A stretch of DNA of 64,000 bases, taken from NCBI RefSeq assembly GCF_020831365.1, contig NZ_JAJHPV010000009.1:310001-374000 (forward strand). Reading direction: 5' to 3'. The position numbers were made by a program, and so were the translations under genes. Under the pieces are notes generated by a model. It was not told the origin of the DNA. It ran no database searches and worked only from the letters and a program-made list of their open reading frames with translations. Every line of letters starts with the position of its first letter. Position 1 is the stretch's first letter. Shown here piece by piece: positions 9,163 through 19,171 of this stretch. The stretch comes from Massilia agrisoli (GTDB taxonomy: Bacteria > Pseudomonadota > Gammaproteobacteria > Burkholderiales > Burkholderiaceae_D).

Positions 9163-11028
9163 TTACTGCATCAGCTCCCGGATCACACGCACCGGCGCGC
9201 TGCCGTAGCTGAGGAACTGCTCGTGGAATTCCTTCAGGTCGAACTTCGGTCCCAGCGCCTGGCGGCGCTCCTCGCGCAAGTCCATGATGTCGCTGTAGCC
9301 GCTGAAGTAGCTGGTCAGCTGCACGGAGCTGACCTTGGCGCGGTGCCATTTTTCGGTGGCCTCGCTGCGGGTCTGGAAGGCCTGGCGCATCAGCATGTCC
9401 ATCGCGTCGGCCTCGCTGGCGCCCAGCACGTGCACGCTGTAGTCGAGGATCGTGTTGGTCACCACGCGCAGGTTCCACTTAGACCACATCAGCCACATCT
9501 CGGGCGTGTTGTCGCCATAGCCCGATTCGAGCATCATGCGCTCGCCGTACACCGCCCAGCCCTCCACCATCGCGCCATTGCCGAACAGTGACTTGACCAG
9601 CGAGGGCGACTTGTTGGCGTAGACCAGCTGCGCGTAGTGGCCGGGGATCGCTTCGTGGATATTCAGGATCTGCAAAATCCAGTGGTTATATTCGCGCAGG
9701 CTGCTTTCGGCCTGCTCGGCCGTCAAGCCGTCGAGCGGCGTCACATTGTAGAAAGTGCGGTCCTGCGGGCGGTAAGGGCCGGGCGCCTCGATGCTTGCGC
9801 CGGCCACGCCGCGCTGGTACATCGGGGTCTCGCGCACTTCGAGCGGCTTGTCCGGGTCGAGGGTCAGCAAATTTTTACTGGTCACCCACTGCTGCAGCTG
9901 CGGGATCTGGCGGCGGATCTCGGCGAAGAACTGGTCGCGCGGCACGTGGTTGGCCGACAGCCGGTCGATCACCATGCCGATCTTTTTGATGCGGTCGGCC
10001 GGCTTCGGTGCGGCGCCCATCACCTTCGGCCACAGTTCGTCCGACAACGCATCCATGCGCGCATGCAGCTCCTGGCGCGCGGCCAGCGCCTTGCGGTAAG
10101 TCTGCTCAGCCGAATTGACCGACTGGATGTCATGCCTGAACTTCTGCTCGTACAGCGCTTTGCCGATGCGGAAAGGGCGGGCCGTGCCCGCCGCCTGCTG
10201 CTGCTTGTCGAGTGCGATCAAAAAGTCGACATAGCCAAGCAGCGCCGTGCCCGCGTTGGCGATGCGCGACGCGAACAGGTTCTTTTCAGCGGTGGTCAAA
10301 ATCGACTCCTGCGCCGCCTTGCCAAGTTCGGCGAGCACCGCGAGGGTGCCCGGCGCCTGGGTAAGCGCCAGCTGCAGGTGTTCATGCGTCGGGTTCTTGA
10401 TGCTCGACTGCGCGGCGGCGAAGTAGGCCGGCACGTGGGTGATCCGCTTGAGCAGTGTGCGCAGGCGCTGCGGCTTGGAAGCGTAGGGCGTGTTCAGGAC
10501 CACGTCGATCGGCTGCGCGATGTTGTACAGCGAAGGATTCCACTCGTACTCCCTGAAGCTGGTCAGGTACCAGCGGTCCGCTTCCAGTTTGTTAACCAGG
10601 AGGGCGAGGTCGGTGCGCTGCTTGTCGGACAGCTTGTTCGGATCGAGCTTGCCGAATTTTTCCAGCCATTCGTTGGTGAACGCCAGCTGCTGCGCGCGCG
10701 TCGCCGCGCTAGGGATGGTCAGGTTGGCAGCGCCCTCATATTTGCCGACGGTGATCGCCGATTCCGGATCGAGCTTCCACAGCGCCACCAGGAACTGCAT
10801 GCTGCGGGTGTTGAAGGTGCGGTCCTGTGCCTTGTCATTGGTGGCTGCCGCGACTGGCGCGGCGGCCAGCACGGCCTTCTTCGCGACCGGCGCCTTGGCC
10901 TTGGCTTTTTTTCCCTTGACGGTTTTGGTGACCTTGGCCTTGCCCTGCTTCTTCGGCTTCGCCGCGCCGACAGGCGCAAGGACGAAAGAAGCAAGCATGA
11001 CTGCCAGGGCTATTTTGGTTTTGATCAT
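9163..11028 (-). CDS. Exported DUF885-family putative metallopeptidase
   Basis: A 621-residue protein with an N-terminal signal peptide (MIKTKIALAVMLASFVLAPVGA), followed by an unusual Lys/Ala-rich low-complexity stretch (residues about 24-70) before the conserved domain. The DUF885 signature HEAIPGHYAQ near residue 456 resembles a zinc-peptidase HExxH, with GWAVYGERMMLESG downstream as the third-ligand region. The ATG at 11028 was chosen because it starts the signal peptide. The Lys-rich insert might bind the cell wall, or be a linker. The SNF2 gene lies 114 bp upstream on the same strand. Confidence 0.87.
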   Translation of the reverse strand: MIKTKIALAVMLASFVLAPVGAAKPKKQGKAKVTKTVKGKKAKAKAPVAKKAVLAAAPVAAATNDKAQDRTFNTRSMQFLVALWKLDPESAITVGKYEGAANLTIPSAATRAQQLAFTNEWLEKFGKLDPNKLSDKQRTDLALLVNKLEADRWYLTSFREYEWNPSLYNIAQPIDVVLNTPYASKPQRLRTLLKRITHVPAYFAAAQSSIKNPTHEHLQLALTQAPGTLAVLAELGKAAQESILTTAEKNLFASRIANAGTALLGYVDFLIALDKQQQAAGTARPFRIGKALYEQKFRHDIQSVNSAEQTYRKALAARQELHARMDALSDELWPKVMGAAPKPADRIKKIGMVIDRLSANHVPRDQFFAEIRRQIPQLQQWVTSKNLLTLDPDKPLEVRETPMYQRGVAGASIEAPGPYRPQDRTFYNVTPLDGLTAEQAESSLREYNHWILQILNIHEAIPGHYAQLVYANKSPSLVKSLFGNGAMVEGWAVYGERMMLESGYGDNTPEMWLMWSKWNLRVVTNTILDYSVHVLGASEADAMDMLMRQAFQTRSEATEKWHRAKVSSVQLTSYFSGYSDIMDLREERRQALGPKFDLKEFHEQFLSYGSAPVRVIRELMQ

Positions 11029-11142
11029 TGTGTTTGGCCTCGTAAGTACTTGGGCGTGCAGATGATGGCGCGCACGCGCGGCGGGCCGCCAGATTAGCAT
11101 TAATCGCTAAAGCGCAGCCCGTTTTGTAACAGCGGCCGGACG

Positions 11143-14100
11143 TCAGTGTCCCAGCCCGTCCTGCAGCATGCGCAGCATGTCGGCGGGAGACATGCGCGCC
11201 GCCGCGTCGCTGCCGTCGAGAAGGCTGTCGGCCAGGTCGCGCTTGTGCTTGTGCAGGTCGACGATGCCTTCCTCGATGGTGTTCTTGGCGACCAGGCGGT
11301 AGATCGTCACTGGCCGCTGCTGTCCCATGCGGTGGGCGCGGTCCGACGCCTGGTCTTCGACTGCCGGATTCCACCACGGGTCCATGTGGATCACGTAGTC
11401 GGCCGCCGTCAGGTTGATGCCAACCCCGCCCGCCTTTAGGCTGATAAGGAAAACGTCGCCCTCGCCGGCCTGGAAGGCGTCGACACGCTCCTTGCGGACC
11501 TGCATGGGCGTCGCGCCGTCAAGATACTGATAGCCGATGCCGCGCGCATCGAGGTGCTTGCGGATCAGGGTCAGGTGATCGACGAACTGGCTGAACACCA
11601 GCACCTTGTGGCGGTTTTCCAGCAGGTCGTCGAGCAGGCCGCTGAACACCGTCAGCTTGCTGCTCTGGAGCCCAAGTTCGGGCGCCACCAGCTGCGGGTT
11701 GCAGCATGCCCGGCGCAGCTTCATCATCTCCGCCAGGATCTGGATCGACTTCTGGCTCTCCGGCCCTTCCAGCGACGCCAGCTTTTCCAGCGCACCGCGC
11801 CGCAGCGATTCGTACAAGGCCGCTTCGTCTTCGGTCAGGTCGACCGGCAGGACGATCTCGGTGCGCGGAGGCAGTTCGGACAGCACCTGCGACTTGGTGC
11901 GGCGCAGGATGAACGGCTGGATCAGGCGCTTGAGTCGCGCACGGGCGCCTGCAGCGGCCCGCTTGTCTTGCGCGCGCTCGATCGGGCCGGCGAACTTCAG
12001 ATTGAACTGGTCGCTGGTGCCGAGCAGCCCCGGATTAATAAAGCGGAACAGGTTCCACAGTTCGCCCAGGTGGTTCTCAAGCGGCGTGCCGGTGGCGACC
12101 ATGCGGAAGTCGCCCTGCAGCGCCATCACCGCGTGCGAGCGCTTGGTGGCGGTGTTCTTGATCGCCTGCGCTTCATCGAGCACGATGGTGTTCCACTTTA
12201 CCTTGGCGAACAGATCCGCTTCCAGTTGCAGCAGCCCGTAGCTGGCGATCACCAGGTCGAATGGCTGGACGTCGTCCAGCATGGCGCCGCGGTCGCCCGC
12301 GCCGAACAGCTTGACGTTGAGCGTAGGCGCAAAGCGCGCCGCTTCGCCCATCCAGTTCATGCACACGGACGTAGGCGCAACCACCAGGGTCGGCCCCTGC
12401 GGCGCGCGCGACAGGATCAGCGCGAGCGCCTGCAGTGTTTTGCCAAGCCCCATATCGTCGGCCAGGCAGGCGCCCACGCCCCAGTGGGCCAGGCGCGCCA
12501 GCCATTCGAAGCCCTCGACCTGGTAGTCGCGCAGTTCGGCTTGCAGCGTCGAAGGAAGCTGCGGCACGAAGGCCGCGCTGGCGTCGATCCGCGCCAGGTG
12601 TTCCTTCCACAGCTTGTCGGCCTTGACGCCGCCGGCGTCGGCCGCCAGCTCCTGCAGCGCGAAACTGGCCAGCGGATGTACGCGCACGCCGTCGCCGTGC
12701 TGTTCGCCGAACGAAGCGAGCTCCATCAGGCGCCGGTGCAGTTCCGAGCTTAGCGCCACGAACTGGTTGTCGCCCAGCTCGATGAAGCGTCCCTTGCCGG
12801 ACTTGAGCATCTCGAGCAAGGTGCGCAGGTCGAGCACCTTGCCTTCATCGACCTGCACTTCGCCATCGGCGGCGAACCAGTCCTTGTCGCGCTTGATCGA
12901 GATACGCACCGATTTGGAATCGACCTTGCGCGTCACCCGGAACGACTGGCCTTCCGGCCACGCGACCGTCACCTTGGCCGGGTCCAGCTCCTGCAGCTGC
13001 GCCAGCAGTTCCAGGCAGGCGACCGGCTGGCCGAGAAGCCATTCGCCATGGTCGGATTCGGCTTCTTCGAGCGCGATGCAGGCGCCGACCAGCTGGCGCT
13101 CGGCTTCGCGTTCTGTATTCAGGTCGCGCTTCGCTTCGGTGCGCACGCCTTCGACGTCGGCAATCACGCTTTCGGCGCCGCTGCCAGGTGCGTAGTAAGC
13201 GCCGGAACCCGGGAGCGGGCGCACCAGCACCTGCATCTTCAGGCCATGCTGGTAGGGCAGCAGGTGCACATGCATGCGGCCGTCCGCCGCGACCTGGACG
13301 ATGTCCGCCGCGCTGCTGCCGATGTCCGACTGCACGGTGACGATCGACGAGATCGCGCTGATCGCCTTGAGCACCTGCTTTTCCGCATGCAGGGGCACCT
13401 CCAGCCCATCGCCGATGATGGCGCCGACGCTGCGGTGCTCGGGCCTGACGCGCACCACGCGCAGGCGGGTCGGCGTTTCGCGCGTCACGCACACGTCGTC
13501 ATTGCCGCCGCAGATAGGCGGCTGCATGGTGATGGTCACGGTTTCGCGGTTGGCCCGCACCAGCAGCTCCGGTTCGCCGGGCAGTACTTCGACGCGGGTG
13601 CCCGGCGAGTTCTTCCAGAACAGCAGCGGGTGTCCGGCCAGCTCCAGGACAGCCCTGTCGGCGTCGAGCACGTATTGATTGCTGCCGTAGAAGCGCTGCG
13701 TATCGATCAGGGCAATCGCGGCCAGGTCGTGGGCGCTGACGAAGTCAATGTCCTTGCCCTCGCCGTGCAGCCGCTTCAGGCTGACTGGCCGGCCGCGGCT
13801 CCAGCCGCCGCGCGCATCGCGGCGCTGCTCCAGCGGCTCGACCTCGCGCACCCCGTAGTTGGCGTCAAAGTCGATCAGCCAGACCAGGCGGCCTTCCTTG
13901 ACCACCTCGGTGCTGGCGGCCGGTTGCAGGTTGATCAGCGCGTTGAGCTGGCGCTGCCATGCTTCCTCGCGTTCGAACCATGCTGTCATGTCCGGCAGGC
14001 GATGGCGCTGGCGCAGCACGATTGCGCGTTGCTCGTGCACGATGCTGCCCAGATGGCCAAGCAGCGCGGCCAGCTGTGCCGAGATGAAGTCGAAGCCCGC

Positions 14101-15264
14101 CAGTTCGGACTGTTCGAGCATCTGTTCCAGCCCCGCCCGGCGCTCGGCCAGCTGCGGCAGCGACAGCCAGTAGTGCATCAGCGCGCGGAACATGAAAGGC
14201 TGCATTGCTGCCTCCCAGTTCCGCGATGGCAGCACATCGACATCGACGGTGCCGCCGCGAATACGGCGCAGCATGCTCAGTTGCTCGTAGACCGCGGTGT
14301 CGTGGCTCTGGACCGCGCGGGTGGCGGTGTCGAGGTAGGTTTCGGCCAGCTTGTCGCACTTCGCATCGGCAGAGCGTATCAGGGCCAGCACGTAGAGGTG
14401 GCCACCGATACCGGAGAAGCACATCTTGCGCTTGCCGGTTTCGCGGCGCAGCAGCTTCAGGGCCTGGTCGAAGCTGGCCAGCGCCGCCGCATGCCCGTCG
14501 CGCAGCAGCTCGATCACGCTGCGGAAGAACAGCGCCAGCGAAGCGTCCAGGTCGGCCAGCTGGGCGGCGGCGTCGTCCAGGCGGCCGCACAGGATAAGGT
14601 GTTCGGCCAGCACGATGCGCAGGCTCATCGACGCGGCGCCTTTGGCCACATGCCCTTCCGCATAGGCGCGCACCGCGGCGGCGTTGGCCGGGTCGCGCTG
14701 CACGTGGTTGACCACGACTGTGAGCACCTCGTCGAGCAGCTGCGGGTGGATGTAGTCCATCAGTTCGGGCTCGAACGGCCGTCCGCAAATGTCGACCAGC
14801 GGGTGCAGGTAGGCAGCCTCGTGGCAGTCGAGGCAGGCCGACAGCAGCGACGCTACCTGGCGTGGCGGGTCGCGGCCCAGCAGCGCCATGCGCAGCAGCG
14901 CGACGCCCTGGCGGTAGCTGCGCAGGATGACGAAGCCTTGCCAGTTCTTGCGCAGTGGCGTGCACTGTTCATACGCCTGCCGCAGCCCGGCAAACCGGCC
15001 GTCGTCGATGGCGTGTTTGATGGCAGGCCATGAGGCTTGCGGCGATACCGCATAACCACGCCCGTTCACGGCGGTCACCAGGCCAGCTTTGCGCAGGCGC
15101 GCCATGCCTTCGTCCGGATCGTAGCCAAGCAGGCCGGCGGCAAGCAGGTGTTCATAAACCCGGACAGCGCCCATCGGTTCGCCCGCGAGCGCCAGCAGCG
15201 CCAGGGCCAGTTTGTCCTCAGCCGTGCAGGCCATGAAGCCTTCGCGCAAATCCTGAACCGTCAT
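11143..15264 (-). CDS. Large SNF2-family helicase (DEAD/DEAH)
   Basis: A 1373-residue ATP-dependent DNA translocase. The C-terminal ~470 residues are a complete SNF2 motor: LADDMGLGKTLQALAL near 935-950, VVAPTSVCMNW, VLDEAQAIKN near 1028, ATGTPLENHLGELW, FILRRTKSQV, then GGVGINLTAADYVIHMDPWWNP and QASDRAHRMGQ. The first ~900 residues are a long helical, repeat-like region with no motif I recognise. The start codon overlaps the stop of the upstream S9 peptidase (ATGA, 15261-15264), so the two are probably translated together. Bacterial HepA/RapA-like proteins are shorter; a DNA repair or chromatin-like role is only inference. Confidence 0.92.
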   Translation of the reverse strand: MTVQDLREGFMACTAEDKLALALLALAGEPMGAVRVYEHLLAAGLLGYDPDEGMARLRKAGLVTAVNGRGYAVSPQASWPAIKHAIDDGRFAGLRQAYEQCTPLRKNWQGFVILRSYRQGVALLRMALLGRDPPRQVASLLSACLDCHEAAYLHPLVDICGRPFEPELMDYIHPQLLDEVLTVVVNHVQRDPANAAAVRAYAEGHVAKGAASMSLRIVLAEHLILCGRLDDAAAQLADLDASLALFFRSVIELLRDGHAAALASFDQALKLLRRETGKRKMCFSGIGGHLYVLALIRSADAKCDKLAETYLDTATRAVQSHDTAVYEQLSMLRRIRGGTVDVDVLPSRNWEAAMQPFMFRALMHYWLSLPQLAERRAGLEQMLEQSELAGFDFISAQLAALLGHLGSIVHEQRAIVLRQRHRLPDMTAWFEREEAWQRQLNALINLQPAASTEVVKEGRLVWLIDFDANYGVREVEPLEQRRDARGGWSRGRPVSLKRLHGEGKDIDFVSAHDLAAIALIDTQRFYGSNQYVLDADRAVLELAGHPLLFWKNSPGTRVEVLPGEPELLVRANRETVTITMQPPICGGNDDVCVTRETPTRLRVVRVRPEHRSVGAIIGDGLEVPLHAEKQVLKAISAISSIVTVQSDIGSSAADIVQVAADGRMHVHLLPYQHGLKMQVLVRPLPGSGAYYAPGSGAESVIADVEGVRTEAKRDLNTEREAERQLVGACIALEEAESDHGEWLLGQPVACLELLAQLQELDPAKVTVAWPEGQSFRVTRKVDSKSVRISIKRDKDWFAADGEVQVDEGKVLDLRTLLEMLKSGKGRFIELGDNQFVALSSELHRRLMELASFGEQHGDGVRVHPLASFALQELAADAGGVKADKLWKEHLARIDASAAFVPQLPSTLQAELRDYQVEGFEWLARLAHWGVGACLADDMGLGKTLQALALILSRAPQGPTLVVAPTSVCMNWMGEAARFAPTLNVKLFGAGDRGAMLDDVQPFDLVIASYGLLQLEADLFAKVKWNTIVLDEAQAIKNTATKRSHAVMALQGDFRMVATGTPLENHLGELWNLFRFINPGLLGTSDQFNLKFAGPIERAQDKRAAAGARARLKRLIQPFILRRTKSQVLSELPPRTEIVLPVDLTEDEAALYESLRRGALEKLASLEGPESQKSIQILAEMMKLRRACCNPQLVAPELGLQSSKLTVFSGLLDDLLENRHKVLVFSQFVDHLTLIRKHLDARGIGYQYLDGATPMQVRKERVDAFQAGEGDVFLISLKAGGVGINLTAADYVIHMDPWWNPAVEDQASDRAHRMGQQRPVTIYRLVAKNTIEEGIVDLHKHKRDLADSLLDGSDAAARMSPADMLRMLQDGLGH

Positions 15265-17198
15265 TCAGTTTCCGGCATGTTCTCGATCTCCACCGGCGCC
15301 GGGGCGCCGGGCGTTGCCAGGCCGAAGATGCGCTGGTAGAAGTACAGCTCCGCTTCAAGCGTGCGCACGATGCTGTCGGCCTTGCGGAAGCCATGGCCTT
15401 CGCCTTCGAGCGTCATGTAGGCCACCGGCACGCCGCTGGCGCGCAAGGCATCGACCATCATCGACGACTGCTGCGGCGGCACCACCTTGTCGTCCAGGCC
15501 CTGGAAGAAGATCATGGGACGCTTGAGTTGCGCGGTGTGGTTGATCGGGGAGCGCAACAGGTACAGCGCTTCGGATTCCGGCTTTGGCGCGATCAGGTAT
15601 TCGTTGTAGTGCGATTCGAACTTGTGCGAGTCCGCGTCCAGGCCCTTCAGGTCGGACACGCCGTAGTAGCTGGCGCCGGCCTTGAATACGTCATGGAAGG
15701 TGAGCGCGCACAGGGTGGTCAGGCCGCCCGCGCTGGAGCCGCGGATGACCAGGCGGTCCGGGTCGGCCAGGCCGCGCATGGCAAGGTAGCGCGCGCCGGC
15801 GACGCAGTCCTCGACGTCGACGATGCCCCATTGGCCCTTGAGCGAGTCGCGGTACTCGCGCCCGAAGCCGGTACTGCCGCCGTAGTTCACGTCCAGCACC
15901 GCGAAGCCGCGGCTGGTCCAGTATTGGGTCGCCAGCTTCAGGGTGCTGGTGGCCATGCCGGTCGGGCCGCCGTGGCCGATGACGATCAGGGGCGGCTTGC
16001 TGCCCGGCGCAGGCTTGATGTCGGCGTTGCACGGCGGGTAGTAGAAGGCATGCGCGGTGCGCCCGCCGGTGCTGGTGTAGCTGATGCTTTCCGGGACCGA
16101 CAGGTAAGCCACCGGCGGCAGTTGGGTAATCGAATGGGCCAGCACGTCGCGGCGGCCGCTGGCCAGGTCGATGCGCGCCAGTTCGAGCGGAATCGTTGGT
16201 GCGCCGCCCAGCAGCGCGACGGTGTCGCCGGATACGCGCAGTTCGCGGATTTCCTGGTATGGGTTGGCGATCGCTTCCAGCTTGCCGCTGCCGGTCGCAA
16301 GCCGGGCCAGGCGGCTCACGCCATTTTCGATAAACGTGCAGATGATTTCGTCGTTCGTGCGAAAGCCGTACATCGAACCGCCGAAACTCCAGTGTGGGCC
16401 GCCGAATTCGGCTGTGCGCTTGCACAGCGGCTGTACTTCGCCGCCGGCGAACCGGTACAGGTTCCACCAGCCGCTGCGGTCCGACACAAAGTGCAGTACG
16501 CCCGCTGGCGACCATTCGGGCTGGCAGATTGATTCGTCCGGGCCGCCCGCCACCAGCCGCGCATTCGCCACCGCGCCGTTCTCGTCGAGGTCGGCCAGCC
16601 ACAGTTCGGTGCCCTGCCATGGCATGCGCGGATGGTCCCAGCTTAGCCACGCCAGCGAACGGCCGTCCGGCGACACCCGCGGCGCCGCGTAGAAGTCGGC
16701 GCCCTGCACCAGCACCGTCTCGGCGCCGTCAAATCCGACCGCGCACACGGTATTGACGGGGTACGCGCCGCCCGCGCTGTGGTCTTCGCGCACCGACACC
16801 AGGCGCGCGCGCACGGCATCTTCAACGAAGTCGGCGTAGCGGCAGGCGCCCGGTGCGCTCAGTGGGGCAGGCGCCGCGCCATCGGCCGCAACGTAAAGGC
16901 GGTTGTCGGCAAAATGGGAGAACCAGGCGACCCCGCCCGCGACCAGGCTCGCGCCGCCGCCGTATTCGTGCACGCGCGAGCGGACGTTGAACGGCGCCGG
17001 CGTTATCTCGGTAACCGCGTCGCCGCGCTGGCGCATCAGGGTGGTGCGGCCCGCCTCGCTGGCGCGTCCGGCCAGCCAGTTGCAATCGGCGCCGTCCAGC
17101 GCGACCTGGGACAGCGGCGCGGCGCCGGCGGCAACCATGCTGGCGCTGATCGGGGATGGCCAGGCGCCAAATGGGGCGGTTTGTTCAGGTGTGGTCAT
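15261..17198 (-). CDS. S9-family prolyl oligopeptidase-like serine peptidase
   Basis: A 645-residue cytosolic peptidase with a beta-propeller N-terminal part (WLSWDHPRMPWQGTELW, QPEWSPAGVLHFVSDRSGWWNLYR) and a C-terminal alpha/beta-hydrolase domain. The triad is visible: Ser near 487 in RGSSAGGLTT, Asp near 569 in GLDDKVVPPQQ and His near 598 in GEGHGFRK. It resembles dipeptidyl-aminopeptidase/acylaminoacyl-peptidase types. The ATG at 17198 gives MTTPEQTAPFGAWPSP; the longer frame runs toward hemE and is not supported. It is divergent from hemE across 126 bp and overlaps the SNF2 start. Confidence 0.92.
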   Translation of the reverse strand: MTTPEQTAPFGAWPSPISASMVAAGAAPLSQVALDGADCNWLAGRASEAGRTTLMRQRGDAVTEITPAPFNVRSRVHEYGGGASLVAGGVAWFSHFADNRLYVAADGAAPAPLSAPGACRYADFVEDAVRARLVSVREDHSAGGAYPVNTVCAVGFDGAETVLVQGADFYAAPRVSPDGRSLAWLSWDHPRMPWQGTELWLADLDENGAVANARLVAGGPDESICQPEWSPAGVLHFVSDRSGWWNLYRFAGGEVQPLCKRTAEFGGPHWSFGGSMYGFRTNDEIICTFIENGVSRLARLATGSGKLEAIANPYQEIRELRVSGDTVALLGGAPTIPLELARIDLASGRRDVLAHSITQLPPVAYLSVPESISYTSTGGRTAHAFYYPPCNADIKPAPGSKPPLIVIGHGGPTGMATSTLKLATQYWTSRGFAVLDVNYGGSTGFGREYRDSLKGQWGIVDVEDCVAGARYLAMRGLADPDRLVIRGSSAGGLTTLCALTFHDVFKAGASYYGVSDLKGLDADSHKFESHYNEYLIAPKPESEALYLLRSPINHTAQLKRPMIFFQGLDDKVVPPQQSSMMVDALRASGVPVAYMTLEGEGHGFRKADSIVRTLEAELYFYQRIFGLATPGAPAPVEIENMPETE

Positions 17199-17324
17199 GA
17201 GGGATTCGCGCAGGTTGGGGGCAGGACAGCATGATAGAGAATACACCGGGGCGGTGCAACGCGCCCCGTCGATGCGCTTTGCCGGGCCCGGGAATGCGAT
17301 AATAGCGGCTTTCCCCACGCCTTA

Positions 17325-18416
17325 TTGCCAGCCATGCCACAATTCGCCCCGCTCCAGAACGATACCTTCCTGCGCGCGCTGCTGCGCCAACCGACCGACT
17401 ACACCCCGGTGTGGCTGATGCGCCAGGCGGGGCGCTACCTGCCTGAATACCGCGCAACGCGCGCCCGCGCCGGTTCCTTCCTGGGCCTGGCCAAGAACCC
17501 GAACTACGCCACCGAAGTGACCCTGCAGCCGATCGACCGCTACCCGCTGGATGCGTCGATCCTGTTCTCGGACATCCTCACCGTGCCTGACGCGATGGGT
17601 TTGGGGCTGTATTTTGCCGATGGCGAAGGGCCGAAGTTCGAGCGTCCGCTGCGCACCGAAGCGGATGTGCTGGCGCTGCGCGAGCCGGACCTCGGTTCGC
17701 TCGACTATGTCTTCAACGCCGTCACCCAGATCCGCACCGCGCTGAACGGCCGCGTGCCTCTGATCGGCTTCTCGGGCAGCCCGTGGACGCTGGCCTGCTA
17801 CATGGTGGAGGGCGGCGGCTCCAAGGAATGGCATACCATCAAAAAGATGCTGTACAGCCGTCCGGACCTGATGCACCACATCCTGAAGATCAACGCGGCG
17901 GCGGTAGCCGACTACCTGAACGCGCAGATCGACGCCGGCGCGCAGGCCGTGATGATCTTCGACTCGTGGGGCGGTGCGCTGGCCGACGGCGCCTACCAGG
18001 AGTTCTCGCTGAACTATATGCAGGAAGTGGTCAACCGCCTGAAGCGCGAGAAAGACGGCGTGCGCATTCCGGCAGTGGTCTTCACCAAGGGCGGCGGCCT
18101 GTGGCTCGACCAGATCGCCGGCATTGGCGCCGACGCGGTCGGGCTGGACTGGACTGTCAACCTGGGCAAGGCGCGCGCGCTGGTCGGCGACAAGGTGGCG
18201 CTGCAGGGTAACCTCGACCCGGCGATCCTGTTCGCCAATCCAGACCAGATCCGCGCTGAAGTCGAGCGCTCGCTGACCGCCTACGGTACGCCGTCGGCGG
18301 GCCACGGCCATGTCTTCAACCTGGGCCACGGTATCTCGCAGTTCACGCCGCCTGAGTCGGTGACGGCGATGGTCGATGCGGTGCACGCCTTCAGCCGCAA
18401 GCAGCGCGGCGGATAA
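17325..18416 (+). CDS. hemE: Uroporphyrinogen III decarboxylase
   Basis: Decarboxylates uroporphyrinogen III to coproporphyrinogen III in haem synthesis. It is 363 residues. It contains both family signatures: [16 protein letters not shown] near residue 25, and [20 protein letters not shown] around 150. The catalytic Asp is in [13 protein letters not shown]. The C-terminal [10 protein letters not shown] is intact. It is followed by the long AT-rich region preceding priA, so it is probably a single-gene unit with its own promoter in the divergent S9/hemE gap. Confidence 0.97.
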   Translation: MPAMPQFAPLQNDTFLRALLRQPTDYTPVWLMRQAGRYLPEYRATRARAGSFLGLAKNPNYATEVTLQPIDRYPLDASILFSDILTVPDAMGLGLYFADGEGPKFERPLRTEADVLALREPDLGSLDYVFNAVTQIRTALNGRVPLIGFSGSPWTLACYMVEGGGSKEWHTIKKMLYSRPDLMHHILKINAAAVADYLNAQIDAGAQAVMIFDSWGGALADGAYQEFSLNYMQEVVNRLKREKDGVRIPAVVFTKGGGLWLDQIAGIGADAVGLDWTVNLGKARALVGDKVALQGNLDPAILFANPDQIRAEVERSLTAYGTPSAGHGHVFNLGHGISQFTPPESVTAMVDAVHAFSRKQRGG

Positions 18417-19171
18417 TGTAGTTCCACTACAAGCGGGTTGGCGAGGGCTTCCTGGCCGACCCGCTTCCAGTACCATGCGGCACTGTGAAAATCACACTTA
18501 TTCACATATTGCATTTATTGCAATGTCTTTAACGCTCAGCAGTTGTTGCGCTGTAAGCTGTTTTGCAAGTGATTGATTATAAAAAGATTTTAATTTTGCT
18601 GGTGTAAGCTCTGCTGTTGAAAAATTAGGCATTTTCCCTCTGGGACTGCACAATTTCCAGCATTGTCCACAAAGTTATCAACAGCTTTTGTGGATAAGCA
18701 AAAAATGTCTAGCGTTTACCGGGACTTAGCTGAAAAGCTCATGCAGCAGGTGAGGTATGTGCTGCGTCGCATGATATTTTTGATACGTATCTTCTGCATA
18801 AGCTTTACGGTTCAAGTAAATATCTCCGGGGCGGCCGGCCAGGCAGGCGAAAATTGTTCGTAAGCCGTCGGGCTGGCAAAAAACGACTACAAAAACTTCG
18901 TTTCGGCCAACAGTTATGCACAATGCGGCGCAGGCGTGACTGAAAAACACTGTGAATAAGTACAGTACGCAAGTTCTTGAATTTAAACGTATAAATTTAT
19001 TTGATTTTTTGCGGAGCCGTGCATGTCTTGTGCAAAGCACAAATTTTGTTCCCTAAATCCAGAGTTTGTTCACAAAGTTGTCCACAACTTCGTGCAAAGC
19101 GCAGGCATCTCGGGAAAAAGCGTGTTTTCGGCTGCGCTGGCGGCGCAAAACCCTGACCGGTTGCCTGCCTG
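18417..19171. other. AT-rich intergenic region with a cluster of DnaA-box-like 9-mers
   Basis: This 755-bp region has no credible gene and is clearly richer in A+T than its surroundings. I see four exact matches to TTATNCACA: 18498-18506 (+), 18689-18697 (-), 18914-18922 (+) and 18951-18959 (-). Four near matches occur at 18663-18671, 18675-18683, 19066-19074 and 19078-19086. Two AT tracts, at 18578-18596 and 18979-19012, could unwind easily. The layout is origin-like or DnaA-titration-like. In Caulobacter the origin lies beside hemE, but no dnaA or dnaN is visible here. Confidence 0.7.

Noticed and set aside
18663-18863. 66-codon open frame inside the hemE-priA gap
   Set aside because: It spans the DnaA-box-like sites, has no ribosome site and no family; better read as non-coding.
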